This document shows, in pieces, positions 10,721 through 21,655 of a stretch of 64,000 nt of DNA; the first letter of the stretch is position 1, and the number at the start of each line of letters is the position of its first letter. The notes beneath the pieces are model-generated. The model was not told where the DNA came from. It did no database searches and saw nothing but the letters and a program-made list of their open reading frames with translations. The stretch is from Pantoea sp. WMus005 (GTDB lineage Bacteria; Pseudomonadota; Gammaproteobacteria; Enterobacterales; Enterobacteriaceae). A program made the position numbers and the translations under genes. The DNA is taken from contig NZ_JACBXU010000001.1 of the NCBI RefSeq assembly GCF_013415305.1, positions 434,001 through 498,000 of the forward strand, written 5' to 3'.

Positions 10721-11731
10721 ATGAAAGCGACTACAAAAAAGAATGCGCTAACCTGGTTAAAAGAGGGCGGCATTTATGTCGTCCTGCTGGTATTGCTGGC
10801 TATTATTATTTTCCAGGACCCATCATTCTTAAGTTTAATGAACCTGAGTAATATTCTGACCCAATCTTCGGTGCGCATTATTATTGCACTGGGTGTGGCG
10901 GGTCTGATTGTGACCCAGGGTACAGACCTGTCAGCCGGACGTCAGGTTGGTCTGGCCGCTGTAGTAGCTGCAACGCTGCTGCAGGCGATGGATAACGCGA
11001 ACAAAGTCTTCCCGACGCTGGATACGGTGCCGATTCCACTGGTTATTCTGACCGTGTGCATCATCGGCGGTGTGATTGGTCTGGTCAACGGTGTGATTAT
11101 TGCTTACCTGAAGGTAACGCCATTTATCACCACGCTGGGCACCATGATTATCGTTTACGGTATCAACTCACTTTATTATGACTTTGTTGGTGCATCACCG
11201 ATTGCCGGTTTTGATGCAGGGTTCTCGAAATTTACTCAGGGCTTCTTACGCTTTGGTGATTTCAAACTTTCGTTCATCACGTTCTACGCTGTGATTGCCA
11301 TCATTTTCGTCTGGGTGCTGTGGAACAAAACCCGCTTCGGCAAAAACATTTTTGCTATCGGTGGTAACCCGGAAGCGGCGAAAGTGTCTGGCGTCAATGT
11401 GAACCTGAACCTGATCCTGATCTATGCGTTGTCAGGTGTGTTCTATGCCTTCGGCGGGATGCTGGAAGCGGGTCGTATCGGTTCGGCGACCAACAACCTT
11501 GGCTTTATGTATGAGCTGGATGCTATTGCGGCCTGTGTGGTCGGCGGCGTCTCCTTCGCCGGGGGTGTGGGTAGTGTGGCAGGTGTTGTGACCGGTGTAT
11601 TAATCTTCACCGTTATCAACTACGGTCTGACCTATATCGGCGTCAACCCTTACTGGCAGTACATCATTAAGGGCGGCATCATCATCTTCGCCGTTGCGCT
11701 GGATTCACTGAAATATTCACGTAAGAAGTAA
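10721..11731 (+). CDS. mglC: Galactose/methyl galactoside ABC importer, permease
   Basis: 336-residue inner-membrane permease of the BPD_transp_2 (RbsC/MglC) family with multiple hydrophobic segments. The stretch GTDLSAGRQVGLAAVVAATL is typical of MglC. It forms the membrane channel with the MglA ATPase. Last gene of mglBAC, followed closely by a strong terminator. Confidence 0.96.
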   Translation: MKATTKKNALTWLKEGGIYVVLLVLLAIIIFQDPSFLSLMNLSNILTQSSVRIIIALGVAGLIVTQGTDLSAGRQVGLAAVVAATLLQAMDNANKVFPTLDTVPIPLVILTVCIIGGVIGLVNGVIIAYLKVTPFITTLGTMIIVYGINSLYYDFVGASPIAGFDAGFSKFTQGFLRFGDFKLSFITFYAVIAIIFVWVLWNKTRFGKNIFAIGGNPEAAKVSGVNVNLNLILIYALSGVFYAFGGMLEAGRIGSATNNLGFMYELDAIAACVVGGVSFAGGVGSVAGVVTGVLIFTVINYGLTYIGVNPYWQYIIKGGIIIFAVALDSLKYSRKK

Positions 11732-11751
11732 GTCTGATTCAACGCTCAGGA

Positions 11752-11775
11752 AGCGACCTTCGGGTCGCTTTTTTT
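11752..11775 (+). terminator. Terminator of mglBAC
   Basis: AGCGACC-TTCG-GGTCGCT followed by a run of seven T; a 7-bp stem with the very stable TTCG tetraloop. Confidence 0.93.
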
Positions 11776-11874
11776 ATGGGCGAGTGCCAGGGGTGTTGCT
11801 ATGAGATTAAAGTCGCGAAGGGAGCACGGTCAGATTGAAATGACGCTAAGGCCTAATCAGGCACTATCAATGAG

Positions 11875-12612
<738 letters not shown>

Positions 12613-12695
12613 TCAGAATGTTGAGATGGGACAAGGCTACTTGAGCTGTCGCAGCGAAGCAAGCTACTGCCGGCTGGCTGTGCTCTTTTTGAACA

Positions 12696-12720
12696 CTGCC
12701 GGATCAAAGGGATCCGGCAG
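12696..12720. repeat. 10-bp perfect hairpin after maeA
   Basis: CTGCCGGATC (12696-12705) and its exact reverse complement (12711-12720) flank a 5-nt loop, 9 bp from the maeA stop codon. There is no T-run directly after it on either strand, so it may stabilise the mRNA end or act as an atypical terminator. Confidence 0.6.
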
Positions 12721-12728
12721 TCTGACGA

Positions 12729-14426
12729 TTAAATCGAGGTACGACGATAGTGACGATACTGCGGTAGCCAGAAGTTATTGGCGATAGCCTGTGACAACAC
12801 ATCTTCTGAGGTCACTACGGCGACACCCGCCAGCTGAGCGGCTTTACCCACTTCCATCGCGATGATTTTCGACACGCCCTGAATATCTTTGATCTCAGGC
12901 AGCACCGGGCCTTCGCCTTCATTCACCAGCGGTGAGCAGTCAGCGAGCGCGCGGCTGGCCGTCATCAGCATGGTATCGGTAACGCGGCTGGCACCCGATG
13001 CAATCACACCCAGACCAATGCCCGGGAAGATGTAGGAGTTATTACACTGTGCAATCGGATAGGTTTTACCGTTCCAGCTCACCGGTGAGAATGGGCTACC
13101 GGTTGCGACCAGCGCGGCTCCGTCAGTCCAGGCAATGATATCAGCCGGCGTCGCTTCCACACGTGATGTCGGGTTCGACAGTGGCATCACGATAGGGCGT
13201 TTACAGTGCTTGTGCATCTCGCGGATAATTTCTTCGGTGAACAGACCCGGCTGGCCAGAAACACCAATCAGAATATCGGGCTTCGCATTGCGCACGACGT
13301 CCAGCAGCGAAATGGAATCATTGTTGATATCCCACTGCTGCAGATTTTCGCTTTTCTGCACCAGCTTGCTCTGGAAATCGAGCAGGTTAGGCAGCTTGTC
13401 CGTCAGCAGACCAAAGCGATCCACCATCATCACCCGGCCACGGGCTTCATCATCACTCAGACCTTCTGATTTCATCTGCGCGATGATTTGTTCAGCGATA
13501 CCACACCCCGCAGAACCGGCACCCAGGAACACGACTCTCTGCTCGCACAGTCGGCTTCCGGCCGCACGGCTGGCGGCAATCAGCGTACCCACGGTTACGG
13601 CAGCGGTACCCTGAATATCATCGTTAAAGCAGCAGACTTCATCGCGATAGCGGTTCAGCAGCGGCATGGCATTCTTCTGGGCGAAATCTTCGAACTGCAA
13701 CAGCACTTTCGGCCAGCGGCGCTTAACAGCCTGAATAAATTCGTTCACGAACTCATCATACTCTTCGCCGGTAATGCGCGGATGACGCCAGCCCATGTAG
13801 AGCGGGTCGTTCAGCAACTGCTGGTTATTAGTACCAACATCCAGCACGACTGGCAGCGTATAAGCCGGGCTGATGCCGCCACAGGCGGTATAAAGTGAAA
13901 GCTTACCGATCGGGATGCCCATGCCACCGATGCCCTGATCACCCAGACCCAGGATACGCTCGCCATCGGTTACCACTATCACTTTCACATTCTGCTTGGT
14001 GGCGTTTTGCAGCATATCTTCGATGTGAGCGCGGTTAGGGTAGGAGATGAAGACGCCACGTGCACGACGGTAAATTTCAGAGAAGTGTTCGCAGGCTGCG
14101 CCGACGGTCGGGGTGTAGATAATTGGCATCATCTCTTCGAGATGGTTATCCAGCAGGCGGTAGAACAGCGTTTCGTTGGTGTCCTGAATGTTGCGCAGGT
14201 AGACATGCTTATCGTTATTGTTTTTGAAGTCCTGAAACTGACGCCAGGCACGCTGCGCCTGCTCTTCGATCGATTCCACCGCTTCTGGCAGCAGACCGTT
14301 GAGGTTGAATTCGTTACGTTCTTCGATGCTAAAGGCGCTGCCTTTGTTCAGCAGGGGAAATTCCAGCAAAATCGGGCCAGCATAAGGGATATACAGCGGG
14401 CGTTTACTTTCGTAGTCGAGTTCCAT
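12729..14426 (-). CDS. maeA: NAD-dependent malic enzyme
   Basis: Oxidatively decarboxylates L-malate to pyruvate and CO2 with NAD+. The 565-residue length is typical of enterobacterial MaeA (SfcA); the NADP-type MaeB is longer, with a C-terminal phosphotransacetylase-like part that is absent here. Visible are the N-terminal malic domain ([21 protein letters not shown]), the catalytic stretch [20 protein letters not shown], the metal-site region [13 protein letters not shown]...FNDDIQGTA and the dinucleotide fold [15 protein letters not shown]. It appears monocistronic. Confidence 0.96.
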   Translation of the reverse strand: MELDYESKRPLYIPYAGPILLEFPLLNKGSAFSIEERNEFNLNGLLPEAVESIEEQAQRAWRQFQDFKNNNDKHVYLRNIQDTNETLFYRLLDNHLEEMMPIIYTPTVGAACEHFSEIYRRARGVFISYPNRAHIEDMLQNATKQNVKVIVVTDGERILGLGDQGIGGMGIPIGKLSLYTACGGISPAYTLPVVLDVGTNNQQLLNDPLYMGWRHPRITGEEYDEFVNEFIQAVKRRWPKVLLQFEDFAQKNAMPLLNRYRDEVCCFNDDIQGTAAVTVGTLIAASRAAGSRLCEQRVVFLGAGSAGCGIAEQIIAQMKSEGLSDDEARGRVMMVDRFGLLTDKLPNLLDFQSKLVQKSENLQQWDINNDSISLLDVVRNAKPDILIGVSGQPGLFTEEIIREMHKHCKRPIVMPLSNPTSRVEATPADIIAWTDGAALVATGSPFSPVSWNGKTYPIAQCNNSYIFPGIGLGVIASGASRVTDTMLMTASRALADCSPLVNEGEGPVLPEIKDIQGVSKIIAMEVGKAAQLAGVAVVTSEDVLSQAIANNFWLPQYRHYRRTSI

Positions 14427-14695
14427 GCAGTGATGCTCCGGTTGCAGTGTTGTCTGGCGTCACGCCGGAAAGGTAGCGCCAGTTTTCTTACCCGTTATAG
14501 CTCAGACTGCAGGCCCGGCAGCGGCAGGGTAACAGCTGCGGAAACATTCACGACCGTGCTGCCATCCTGCAACCTGAATTATTCAGAGTAATTTGTGATG
14601 ACGTGAATTCTGGCGCCAGATCCTATGAAATTTCCCACAGAAGTACAGCGTTTGTTCATAAAAGCTCACAAAACTGTGGCCTCTCTGACAGCGGG

Positions 14696-15586
14696 TTATG
14701 CTTTGTACAGCGTTACCTGCAGCAGCTCACCGCAACCAAATGTCGCAAGCGTCGCCTGCGTGGCGGCGAACTGGCTTAATGTGGCATTTTCCACTTCCGC
14801 TAATACCGCTTTTTTTATCTGCCGGGCATCGCCGCCCTGCATGTTCAGCAGGACCAGCGCCGCCTGCAAAGGCGGGAAGCTCGGGTTAAACGCCGCGTTT
14901 TCCGCATAGCGACCGGCGACAATCTCTCCATCCGTGGTCAGCAGTGCGACACCGGCGTGGGACTGGCTATAGGGTGCGTGGCTGGCATTGGCGGCGGCAA
15001 CGGCGGCTTGTACCAGTTCATCGCCCTCGGCCACATAACCGTGATCGACCTTGTCCATCAGGAAAGTGGTGATGCCGAGATCGCGGGGGCCAAAGGCATC
15101 CGGCAGATAATCGGCCAGGGTGCTGATCGCACGTTGTGGCAGGCTGATACGAATGCGGGTGCCGCTGTTCAGCTCGTTCATAAACTGACGGCAGTGACCG
15201 CATGGCGTGTAGTTAACGGTGATAGTCTCAAGCTGGCGTTCGCCACGCAGCCACGCATGGGTAATGGCGCTCTGCTCAGCGTGAACCGTCTGCTGCATCG
15301 GCGTGCCGACAAATTCCATATTAGCGCCGAAGTACCAGTTACCGCTGACGCCACGGGCAATCGCCCCGACGTTAAAATGCGATACGGTAGCAACGGCACA
15401 CGACGCCGCCAGAGGCAGCAGTGCCAGCGCCAGCGCATCGGCATCCATTTGGGTCTGTTGTTGCAGTGAGGCGACCTGGTCTGCGCTCAGCACCGCATGG
15501 AAGCCAGGATCGTTCAGCAGGGGAGCAAGTGCAGTTTGCAGCGTTGACGGCAATGCCTCAAAAGCGGAGAGGAAACGGGATTGCAT
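14696..15586 (-). CDS. cdd: Cytidine deaminase
   Basis: Deaminates (deoxy)cytidine to (deoxy)uridine in nucleoside salvage. At 296 residues it is the long dimeric E. coli type. The zinc site is complete: His102 and Glu104 in HAEQ, Cys129 and Cys132 in PCGHC. E. coli cdd is controlled by CRP and CytR; a CRP-like sequence is seen upstream here. It follows yohJ-yohK on the same strand, the same order as in E. coli, with a 120-bp gap. Confidence 0.96.
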   Translation of the reverse strand: MQSRFLSAFEALPSTLQTALAPLLNDPGFHAVLSADQVASLQQQTQMDADALALALLPLAASCAVATVSHFNVGAIARGVSGNWYFGANMEFVGTPMQQTVHAEQSAITHAWLRGERQLETITVNYTPCGHCRQFMNELNSGTRIRISLPQRAISTLADYLPDAFGPRDLGITTFLMDKVDHGYVAEGDELVQAAVAAANASHAPYSQSHAGVALLTTDGEIVAGRYAENAAFNPSFPPLQAALVLLNMQGGDARQIKKAVLAEVENATLSQFAATQATLATFGCGELLQVTLYKA

Positions 15587-15635
15587 GTGAGCCTCATTAA
15601 ATTCAGCAGGGCGATGTGCCAGTCACCGGTTTATA

Positions 15636-15651
15636 TGTGATCCACATCGCT
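15636..15651 (-). promoter_or_regulatory. CRP-like site upstream of cdd
   Basis: On the minus strand AGCGA-N6-TCACA, eight of ten consensus bases. I could not pair it with a convincing -10 box. E. coli cdd is known to be CRP/CytR controlled, which makes the site plausible. Confidence 0.45.
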
Positions 15652-15683
15652 CTGACAATGTAACCTGTGTTGCATGTTTCAAC

Positions 15684-15703
15684 TTTGCGAGATCTCTCGC
15701 AAA
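15684..15703. repeat. 9-bp inverted repeat between yohK and cdd
   Basis: TTTGCGAGA and TCTCGCAAA separated by 2 bp, directly after the yohK stop codon. It may end yohJK transcription or be an operator of cdd; no T-run follows. Confidence 0.5.
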
Positions 15704-15706
15704 CTT

Positions 15707-16399
15707 TCAGCCAAACCAGTGCATCATTAGCGGAAAAATAAACGGCGCCAGCAGTGAGGTGATGATGCCGCAGATCACCAGCGCCAGTGAGCTGAAAGCG
15801 CCTTCCTGATAATCGAGTTCGGCAGCGCGCGCCGTGCCGAGGGCATGTGACGCATTACCAATCGCCAGTCCGCGCGCCGCTTTAGATTTTACGCCCAGCA
15901 GGTTCAGCACCGTGTGGCCGAATACCGCACCCAGAACCCCGGCAATCAGCACGCAGATGGCGCTGATGGCGGGAATGCCGTGCAGCGAACCGGAAACGGC
16001 CATCGCAATGGGCGTGGTAACGGATTTAGGCACGATAGTCGCGGCAATTTCAGGCGTGGCACCCATCCACAGGGCAATCGCGGTACCTGACGTCATGGCG
16101 GTCAGGCTGCCGATAAAGCAGACGCCAATAATCGACTTCCAGCGGGCGCGGATCTGATGCATCTGCTCATACAGCGGCAGTGCCAGGGCGACCACGGCCG
16201 GTTGCAGTAGCTGATTGAGAATCTCACTGCCCGCGAAATAGCGCGAGTAGGGCAACTGCAACAGCAGCAGGATTGGGATAATGATCGCCATCGCCACCAG
16301 CAGCGGATTAAGCAGCGAGATTTTGAGCCGTATCGCCAGCTTGCGCGCCAGAAAAAAGGCCACCAGCGTCAGTGGCAGTGACCACCACATTTCACTCAT
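15707..16399 (-). CDS. yohK: LrgB/CidB-family membrane protein YohK
   Basis: 230-residue polytopic membrane protein of the LrgB family. Signature stretches [32 protein letters not shown] and [27 protein letters not shown] match E. coli YohK. The Gram-positive relatives modulate murein hydrolase export or pyruvate transport; the enteric role is not established. I use the ATG at 16399 ([10 protein letters not shown]), which overlaps the yohJ stop by 8 nt and matches E. coli; the frame continues 7 codons upstream. Translationally coupled to yohJ. Confidence 0.92.
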   Translation of the reverse strand: MSEMWWSLPLTLVAFFLARKLAIRLKISLLNPLLVAMAIIIPILLLLQLPYSRYFAGSEILNQLLQPAVVALALPLYEQMHQIRARWKSIIGVCFIGSLTAMTSGTAIALWMGATPEIAATIVPKSVTTPIAMAVSGSLHGIPAISAICVLIAGVLGAVFGHTVLNLLGVKSKAARGLAIGNASHALGTARAAELDYQEGAFSSLALVICGIITSLLAPFIFPLMMHWFG

Positions 16400-16784
16400 C
16401 GGCTGACTCTCCGGCCGCACGGCGGCTGTGAAGCTGGTGGGCGCTTACGCCAACAATGGAGAGGACCAGCAGGGTGCTGACGACACAGGAGACGACGATG
16501 GGGCCAAACTGCGCGGTCAGAATATCGGTGTAGCTCATTACCCCGACGCTTATTGGCACAAACAGCAGCGCCATATAGCGAATCAGCAGATGGCAGCCCG
16601 GTTTCACCCAACTGACCGGCAGGATCTGCGAGGCGAGCAGAGCGAACAGAATGAGCATCCCAAGGATGCTGCCGGGCAGTTTAATGGGCAGCAGCGAAGC
16701 GATGCCGACACCGGCGTATAAGCAGAGATAAATGATGATAAAGGCGCGAAGATAACGTCCGCAGACAGACAGCACGGTGAGCAT
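16392..16784 (-). CDS. yohJ: LrgA/CidA-family holin-like protein YohJ
   Basis: 130-residue holin-like membrane protein with about four hydrophobic segments; [13 protein letters not shown] and [11 protein letters not shown] are typical of LrgA/CidA. It is the first gene of yohJ-yohK. Family members partner with LrgB/CidB proteins in the inner membrane. The ATG follows an AGGAG-type sequence. Confidence 0.92.
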   Translation of the reverse strand: MLTVLSVCGRYLRAFIIIYLCLYAGVGIASLLPIKLPGSILGMLILFALLASQILPVSWVKPGCHLLIRYMALLFVPISVGVMSYTDILTAQFGPIVVSCVVSTLLVLSIVGVSAHQLHSRRAAGESADE

Positions 16785-16933
16785 GGCAGGCTCCTGTTTT
16801 CACTGAGCTTCATCATACGCATTAACCCCTTAGCGTGCTAGCGATCACATTTATGGGATGATGTGGCAGGACCACGCGCAGCGTGTCAGTAAACGAAGCT
16901 GGACTGAGGTGAGGCTGAGGAGGGAAAGGTAAT

Positions 16934-16961
16934 CCTTCGCGCCAGAGAAAAGGCGCGAAGG
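16934..16961 (-). terminator. Hairpin downstream of metG, probable terminator
   Basis: A perfect 10-bp stem (16934-16943 with 16952-16961, loop of 8) lies 49 bp past the metG stop. Only a weak T-rich stretch follows on the minus strand, so the assignment is moderate. Confidence 0.6.
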
Positions 16962-17010
16962 GCTTCAGAACGGCACTGCGCTAAGCTGTTTCAGCCGCCG
17001 GGTGCAGCGG

Positions 17011-19044
17011 TTACTTAACCGGCATACCCGGCACAGCACCGCTGTCGACGGACAGCACAAACAGATCTTTTCCGCCCGGACCCGCTGACAACACCATACC
17101 TTCGGAGATACCGAAGCGCATTTTGCGCGGGGCCAGGTTGGCCACGATGATGGTCATTTTACCGACCAGCACGGAGGGGTCAGGATAGGCGGCGCGGATG
17201 CCCGAGAAGATCTGACGCTTTTCACCGCCCAGGTCGAGCTGCAGACGCAGCAGCTTGTCTGAACCTTCAACCAGTTCCGCCTGCTCGATCAGCGCGACGC
17301 GCATATCAACTTTGGCGAAATCGTCGATGGTGATGGTCTCACCGACCGGCGCATCGGCCAGCGGACCGGTTACGGCTGGTGCACTCGCTGCGGCAGCATC
17401 CTCTTTCGAGGCCTCGATCAGTCCCTCAACCTTCGCCATTTCAATGCGGCTGTACAGCGCTTTGAACGGCGCAACCTGATGATCCAGCAGCGGCTGCGCA
17501 ATGGCATCCCAGCTCAGTTCACAGTTCAGGAAGCCTTCTGCACGTGCGCTCAGAGACGGCAGCACCGGCTTCAGCCAGGTCATCAGAATGCGGAACAGGT
17601 TAATACCCATTGAGCAGATCGCCTGCAGATCGGCATCACGGCCTTCCTGCTTCGCCACCACCCACGGAGCCTGCTCATCCACATAACGGTTCGCCAGGTC
17701 GGCCAGCGCCATGATTTCACGGATAGCACGGCTGTATTCGCGCGCTGCCCAGGCGTCACCAATCTTCTCAGAGGCCTCTACGAAGGTCTGATAGAGCGCC
17801 GGATCGGCCAGATCTGCCGCCAGTTTGCCGTCAAAGCGTTTGGCGATGAAGCCCGCGTTACGTGACGCCAGGTTAACCACTTTGTTGACGATGTCGGCAT
17901 TAACACGCTGGACGAAATCTTCCAGATTCAGGTCGATATCATCAATACGTGAAGAGAGTTTCGCCGCGTAGTAGTAACGCAGGCTGTCGGCATCCAGATG
18001 CTGTAGCCAGGTGCTCGCTTTAATAAAAGTGCCGCGCGACTTCGACATCTTGGCACCGTTAACGGTGACATAACCGTGCACGAACAGGTTGTTCGGCTTG
18101 CGGAAGTTGCTGCCTTCCAGCATCGCTGGCCAGAACAGGCTATGGAAATAGACGATATCTTTCCCGATGAAGTGATACAGCTCGGTCGTGGAATCTTTAC
18201 GCCAGAATTCGTCGAAGTCGATGTCGCCGCGCTTGTCGCACAGGTTCCTGAATGAGCCCATGTAGCCGATAGGCGCATCCAGCCAGACGTAAAAATATTT
18301 GCCTGGCGCGTCCGGAATTTCAAAGCCGAAGTAGGGGGCATCGCGGGAGATATCCCACTGCTGCAGGCCCGACTCAAACCACTCCTGCATTTTGTTCGCC
18401 ACCTGATCCTGCAGCGCACCGGAGCGGGTCCAGGTCTGCAGCATGGCGCTGAAGGACGGCAAATCAAAGAAGAAGTGCTCAGAGTCGCGCAGTACGGGTG
18501 TCGCACCAGAGACCACAGATTTCGGCTCAATCAGCTCGGTCGGGCTGTAGGTCGCGCCACACACTTCGCAGTTATCGCCATACTGATCGGCAGATTTACA
18601 TTTCGGGCAGGTGCCTTTCACAAAACGGTCCGGCAGGAACATCCCTTTTTCCGGGTCGTAAAGCTGGGAAATAGTGCGGTTTTTAATAAAACCGTTCTCT
18701 TTCAGGCGGCCGTAAATCAGCGCTGACAGCTCACGGTTTTCTTCGCCGTGCGTCGAGTGATAGTTGTCATAGCTGACGTTGAAACCGGCAAAGTCGGCTT
18801 CATGTTCGCTTTTCATTTCTGCAATCATCTGCTCTGGCGCAATGCCCAACTGCTGAGCTTTCAGCATGATAGGCGTGCCGTGCGCATCATCCGCACAGAT
18901 GAAATAAACCTGATTGCCACGCATTCGCTGATAACGCACCCAAATGTCGGCCTGGATATGCTCGAGCATGTGGCCGAGATGGATTGATCCGTTCGCATAA
19001 GGCAGTGCGCACGTTACCAGAATTTTTTTAGCGACTTGAGTCAT
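17011..19044 (-). CDS. metG: Methionine-tRNA ligase
   Basis: Charges tRNA-Met with methionine. The 677-residue enzyme is full length: class I HIGH-type motif HLGH in [15 protein letters not shown], zinc knuckle CPKC...CEVC near residues 145-161, KMSKS in [12 protein letters not shown], and a C-terminal EMAP/Trbp-type tRNA-binding dimerisation domain ([13 protein letters not shown] onward, about residues 575-677). It is divergent from mrp, as in E. coli. Confidence 0.98.
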   Translation of the reverse strand: MTQVAKKILVTCALPYANGSIHLGHMLEHIQADIWVRYQRMRGNQVYFICADDAHGTPIMLKAQQLGIAPEQMIAEMKSEHEADFAGFNVSYDNYHSTHGEENRELSALIYGRLKENGFIKNRTISQLYDPEKGMFLPDRFVKGTCPKCKSADQYGDNCEVCGATYSPTELIEPKSVVSGATPVLRDSEHFFFDLPSFSAMLQTWTRSGALQDQVANKMQEWFESGLQQWDISRDAPYFGFEIPDAPGKYFYVWLDAPIGYMGSFRNLCDKRGDIDFDEFWRKDSTTELYHFIGKDIVYFHSLFWPAMLEGSNFRKPNNLFVHGYVTVNGAKMSKSRGTFIKASTWLQHLDADSLRYYYAAKLSSRIDDIDLNLEDFVQRVNADIVNKVVNLASRNAGFIAKRFDGKLAADLADPALYQTFVEASEKIGDAWAAREYSRAIREIMALADLANRYVDEQAPWVVAKQEGRDADLQAICSMGINLFRILMTWLKPVLPSLSARAEGFLNCELSWDAIAQPLLDHQVAPFKALYSRIEMAKVEGLIEASKEDAAAASAPAVTGPLADAPVGETITIDDFAKVDMRVALIEQAELVEGSDKLLRLQLDLGGEKRQIFSGIRAAYPDPSVLVGKMTIIVANLAPRKMRFGISEGMVLSAGPGGKDLFVLSVDSGAVPGMPVK

Positions 19045-19220
19045 AGTTTGCGTAGCTTTCTGTTGATTGAAAAAACGGGCTTAGATGGTAACTGAAGGCT
19101 TCACCTGCGTAAACACAAGGGATTCACCCCGCCAGTCGCCGCAGATCCACGAGCATCTGATATCATTGACATTACATCGCTGAAACACAGCGTAAGCACA
19201 GCCGAAATAAGGAGCAGGGG

Positions 19221-20333
19221 ATGACAGCACAATCCCGGGAACCGCACACGCCAGAGGGCCTGCGCGCCATCGTAGCGGGCGCATTGAAAAGCTTTGAGCA
19301 TCCGACCCTTAAACAGAATCTCACCGCGCTGAAAGCGCTGCATCACGTGGCGCAGCTTGATGGTACGCTGCATGTTGAACTGCTGATGCCGTTTGCGTGG
19401 GCCAGCGGGTTTGACGTCCTTAAAGAGCAGGTCAGCGCCGAACTGCTGCGTCAGACTGGCGCACGCGCCATCGACTGGCGACTCAGTCACGATATCGCAA
19501 CCCTGAAGCGGGTGAAAAACCAGCCGGGTGTTAATGGCGTTAAAAACATTATTGCGGTCAGCTCCGGCAAAGGCGGCGTGGGTAAATCCAGCACCGCCGT
19601 GAATATGGCGCTGGCGCTGGCAGCCGAGGGCGCGCGGGTCGGCATTCTCGACGCGGATATTTATGGTCCGTCTGTGCCGAACATGCTTGGCACTCAGGAT
19701 CAACGGCCAACCTCACCGGATGGCACCCATATGGCACCGATCATGGCGCACGGGCTGGCAACTAACTCCATCGGTTATCTGGTCACGGATGACAATGCGA
19801 TGGTGTGGCGCGGGCCGATGGCCAGCAAAGCACTAATGCAGTTGCTGAATGAGACGCTGTGGCCGGAGCTGGATTATCTGGTGCTGGATATGCCGCCCGG
19901 TACCGGCGACATTCAGCTGACGCTGGCGCAGAATGTGCCGGTGACCGGTGCGCTGGTGGTGACCACGCCGCAGGACATCGCCCTGATTGATGCCCGCAAG
20001 GGCCTGGTGATGTTCGAAAAGGTCAATGTGCCAGTGCTGGGCGTGGTGGAAAACATGAGCCTGCATATCTGCAGTCAGTGTGGCTTCCACGAACCCATTT
20101 TTGGCACCGGCGGCGCGCAGAAACTGGTGGAGGATTATGATACGCAACTGCTGGCTCAGTTGCCGCTGCACATTGACCTGCGTGAAGACCTGGATGAAGG
20201 GGAACCAACGGTCATTCGCCGGCCCGATAGCGAATTTACCGCGCTGTATCGACAGCTGGCCGGACGCGTCGCGGCCCAGCTTTACTGGCAGGGCGATGTT
20301 ATCCCTGGTGATATCGCCTTCCGCGCGCTTTAA
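19221..20333 (+). CDS. mrp: Iron-sulfur cluster carrier protein Mrp/ApbC
   Basis: 370-residue cytoplasmic P-loop ATPase that carries and transfers Fe-S clusters. It has an N-terminal MIP18/DUF59-like domain (about residues 10-90) and an ATPase domain with the deviant Walker A SGKGGVGKS (115-123), DADIYGPS and PPGTGD. The CSQC pair in HICSQCGF is the cluster-binding motif of the family. The ATG follows AGGAG. Its 3' end overlaps the convergent acetyltransferase gene by 4 bp. Confidence 0.95.
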   Translation: MTAQSREPHTPEGLRAIVAGALKSFEHPTLKQNLTALKALHHVAQLDGTLHVELLMPFAWASGFDVLKEQVSAELLRQTGARAIDWRLSHDIATLKRVKNQPGVNGVKNIIAVSSGKGGVGKSSTAVNMALALAAEGARVGILDADIYGPSVPNMLGTQDQRPTSPDGTHMAPIMAHGLATNSIGYLVTDDNAMVWRGPMASKALMQLLNETLWPELDYLVLDMPPGTGDIQLTLAQNVPVTGALVVTTPQDIALIDARKGLVMFEKVNVPVLGVVENMSLHICSQCGFHEPIFGTGGAQKLVEDYDTQLLAQLPLHIDLREDLDEGEPTVIRRPDSEFTALYRQLAGRVAAQLYWQGDVIPGDIAFRAL

Positions 20334-20785
20334 GCCCGACCCGACCCGCTGGCGTATTGTGAGGCCAGCGGGTAATGCATCAGCACGTAACCGCCATGCT
20401 CGCCTTCGCCCTGTGAGATCATCTTCCAGCCATGCTTCAGATAAAATGCCTGCGCCGCTTTGTTCTTCTGCAGGCACTTAAGCGCGCCGGTTGAAGTAAA
20501 GTGCGTTTCTGCCGCCTCCAGCAACGCGCTGCCCACGCCGCGACCCTGCCAGTCAGGATCGACATAGAGGCTGTGCAGGAAGTTATCGTTCTTCAGCAGG
20601 CCCGCAAAGCCGACCCGCTGCCCATCAGCTTCCGCGACCAGCACGGTTTCCCCGAGGATGACCCCATCAAAATCTTCCAGCTGCCACTCGCTGCCATCCA
20701 GCCAGCGCCAGTTGTGTCGTCGCGCCGCCAGAAACAGCGTACGCAGGAAAGGACGATCGGCTTCCGTAAACGGACGAATCTTCAC
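20330..20785 (-). CDS. GNAT-family N-acetyltransferase
   Basis: 151-residue single-domain GNAT protein. The acetyl-CoA binding motif A is visible as SLYVDPDWQGRGVGSALLEAAE (R/Q-x-x-G-x-G/A type), and the C-terminal motif B stretch is AAQAFYLKHGWKMI. The acceptor substrate is unknown. It is convergent with mrp and upstream of, but opposite to, ahpC. Confidence 0.85.
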   Translation of the reverse strand: MKIRPFTEADRPFLRTLFLAARRHNWRWLDGSEWQLEDFDGVILGETVLVAEADGQRVGFAGLLKNDNFLHSLYVDPDWQGRGVGSALLEAAETHFTSTGALKCLQKNKAAQAFYLKHGWKMISQGEGEHGGYVLMHYPLASQYASGSGRA

Positions 20786-20925
20786 AGGTCAGCTCCCTTT
20801 TAATCCGGTCTTACAAAACTAGCAGCGATTCGCAGAGACGCGCGAAAAGATAAAGCGGGTTAAATGTCACGTAAATCGCTGTACACTGCCTGCCGGGCCA
20901 GAGAGCATAAGGCTCTCAGCGTTTG

Positions 20926-20962
20926 ATAGCTTTCGTTTATCAGATTGATAACGTCCGCGTAT
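20926..20962 (+). promoter_or_regulatory. OxyR binding site of ahpC
   Basis: Two 15-bp half elements (20926-20940 and 20948-20962) separated by exactly 7 bp follow the OxyR pattern ATAGnTnnnAnCTAT-N7-repeat. The first half matches well (ATAG, T and TAT in place); the second keeps the outer ATA and TAT. A -10-like TATGTA lies at 20982-20987, putting the site at the -35 region, the normal place for activation. Confidence 0.8.
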
Positions 20963-21020
20963 TAGATGTTGGCCCGAAAATTATGTAACCTGCATCACAT
21001 ATTTTAACGGAGGCCACCAG

Positions 21021-21584
21021 ATGTCTATTATCAATACCAAAATTAAGCCGTTCAAAAACGCAGCATTTAAAAACGGTGAATTCATCGACGTAACCGAGAA
21101 AGACGTTGAAGGTAAATGGAGTGTGTTCTTCTTCTATCCAGCTGACTTCACTTTCGTCTGCCCGACCGAACTGGGCGACGTGGCTGACCACTACGAAGAG
21201 TTCCAGAAACTGGGCGTAGATATCTACTCCGTTTCTACCGACACCCACTTTACCCACAAAGCCTGGCACGGTTCTTCAGATACCATCGCGAAGATCAAAT
21301 ACACGATGATCGGTGACCCGACTGGCGCGCTGACCCGTAACTTCGAAATCATGCGTGAAGACGAAGGTCTGGCTGACCGTGGTACGTTCATCGTTGACCC
21401 GGAAGGCGTTATCCAGGCAATCGAAATCACTGCTGAAGGCATTGGCCGTGACGCCTCTGACCTGCTGCGCAAAGTGAAAGCGGCTCAGTACGTGGCATCT
21501 CACCCAGGTGAAGTGTGCCCGGCTAAATGGAAAGAAGGTGATGCAACACTGGCTCCGTCTCTGGACCTGGTTGGCAAAATCTAA
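21021..21584 (+). CDS. ahpC: Alkyl hydroperoxide reductase peroxiredoxin subunit
   Basis: Typical 2-Cys peroxiredoxin that reduces H2O2, organic hydroperoxides and peroxynitrite in the cytoplasm. At 187 residues it is the E. coli length. Peroxidatic Cys47 lies in FTFVCPTEL, resolving Cys166 in [15 protein letters not shown] precedes the start. First gene of ahpCF; a strong hairpin separates it from ahpF, in line with the large excess of AhpC seen in relatives. Confidence 0.98.
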   Translation: MSIINTKIKPFKNAAFKNGEFIDVTEKDVEGKWSVFFFYPADFTFVCPTELGDVADHYEEFQKLGVDIYSVSTDTHFTHKAWHGSSDTIAKIKYTMIGDPTGALTRNFEIMREDEGLADRGTFIVDPEGVIQAIEITAEGIGRDASDLLRKVKAAQYVASHPGEVCPAKWKEGDATLAPSLDLVGKI

Positions 21585-21612
21585 ATCCGTTTCGCTCTTT
21601 CGATCATTCTCC

Positions 21613-21640
21613 AATCGGGTGCTGCGGCACCCGATTTTTT
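21613..21640 (+). terminator. Intercistronic terminator ahpC-ahpF
   Basis: A 10-bp perfect stem (21613-21622 with 21627-21636), TGCG loop, followed by T to 21640. Read-through would supply the lower level of ahpF. Confidence 0.88.
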
Positions 21641-21655
21641 GACCAGGATATCACT

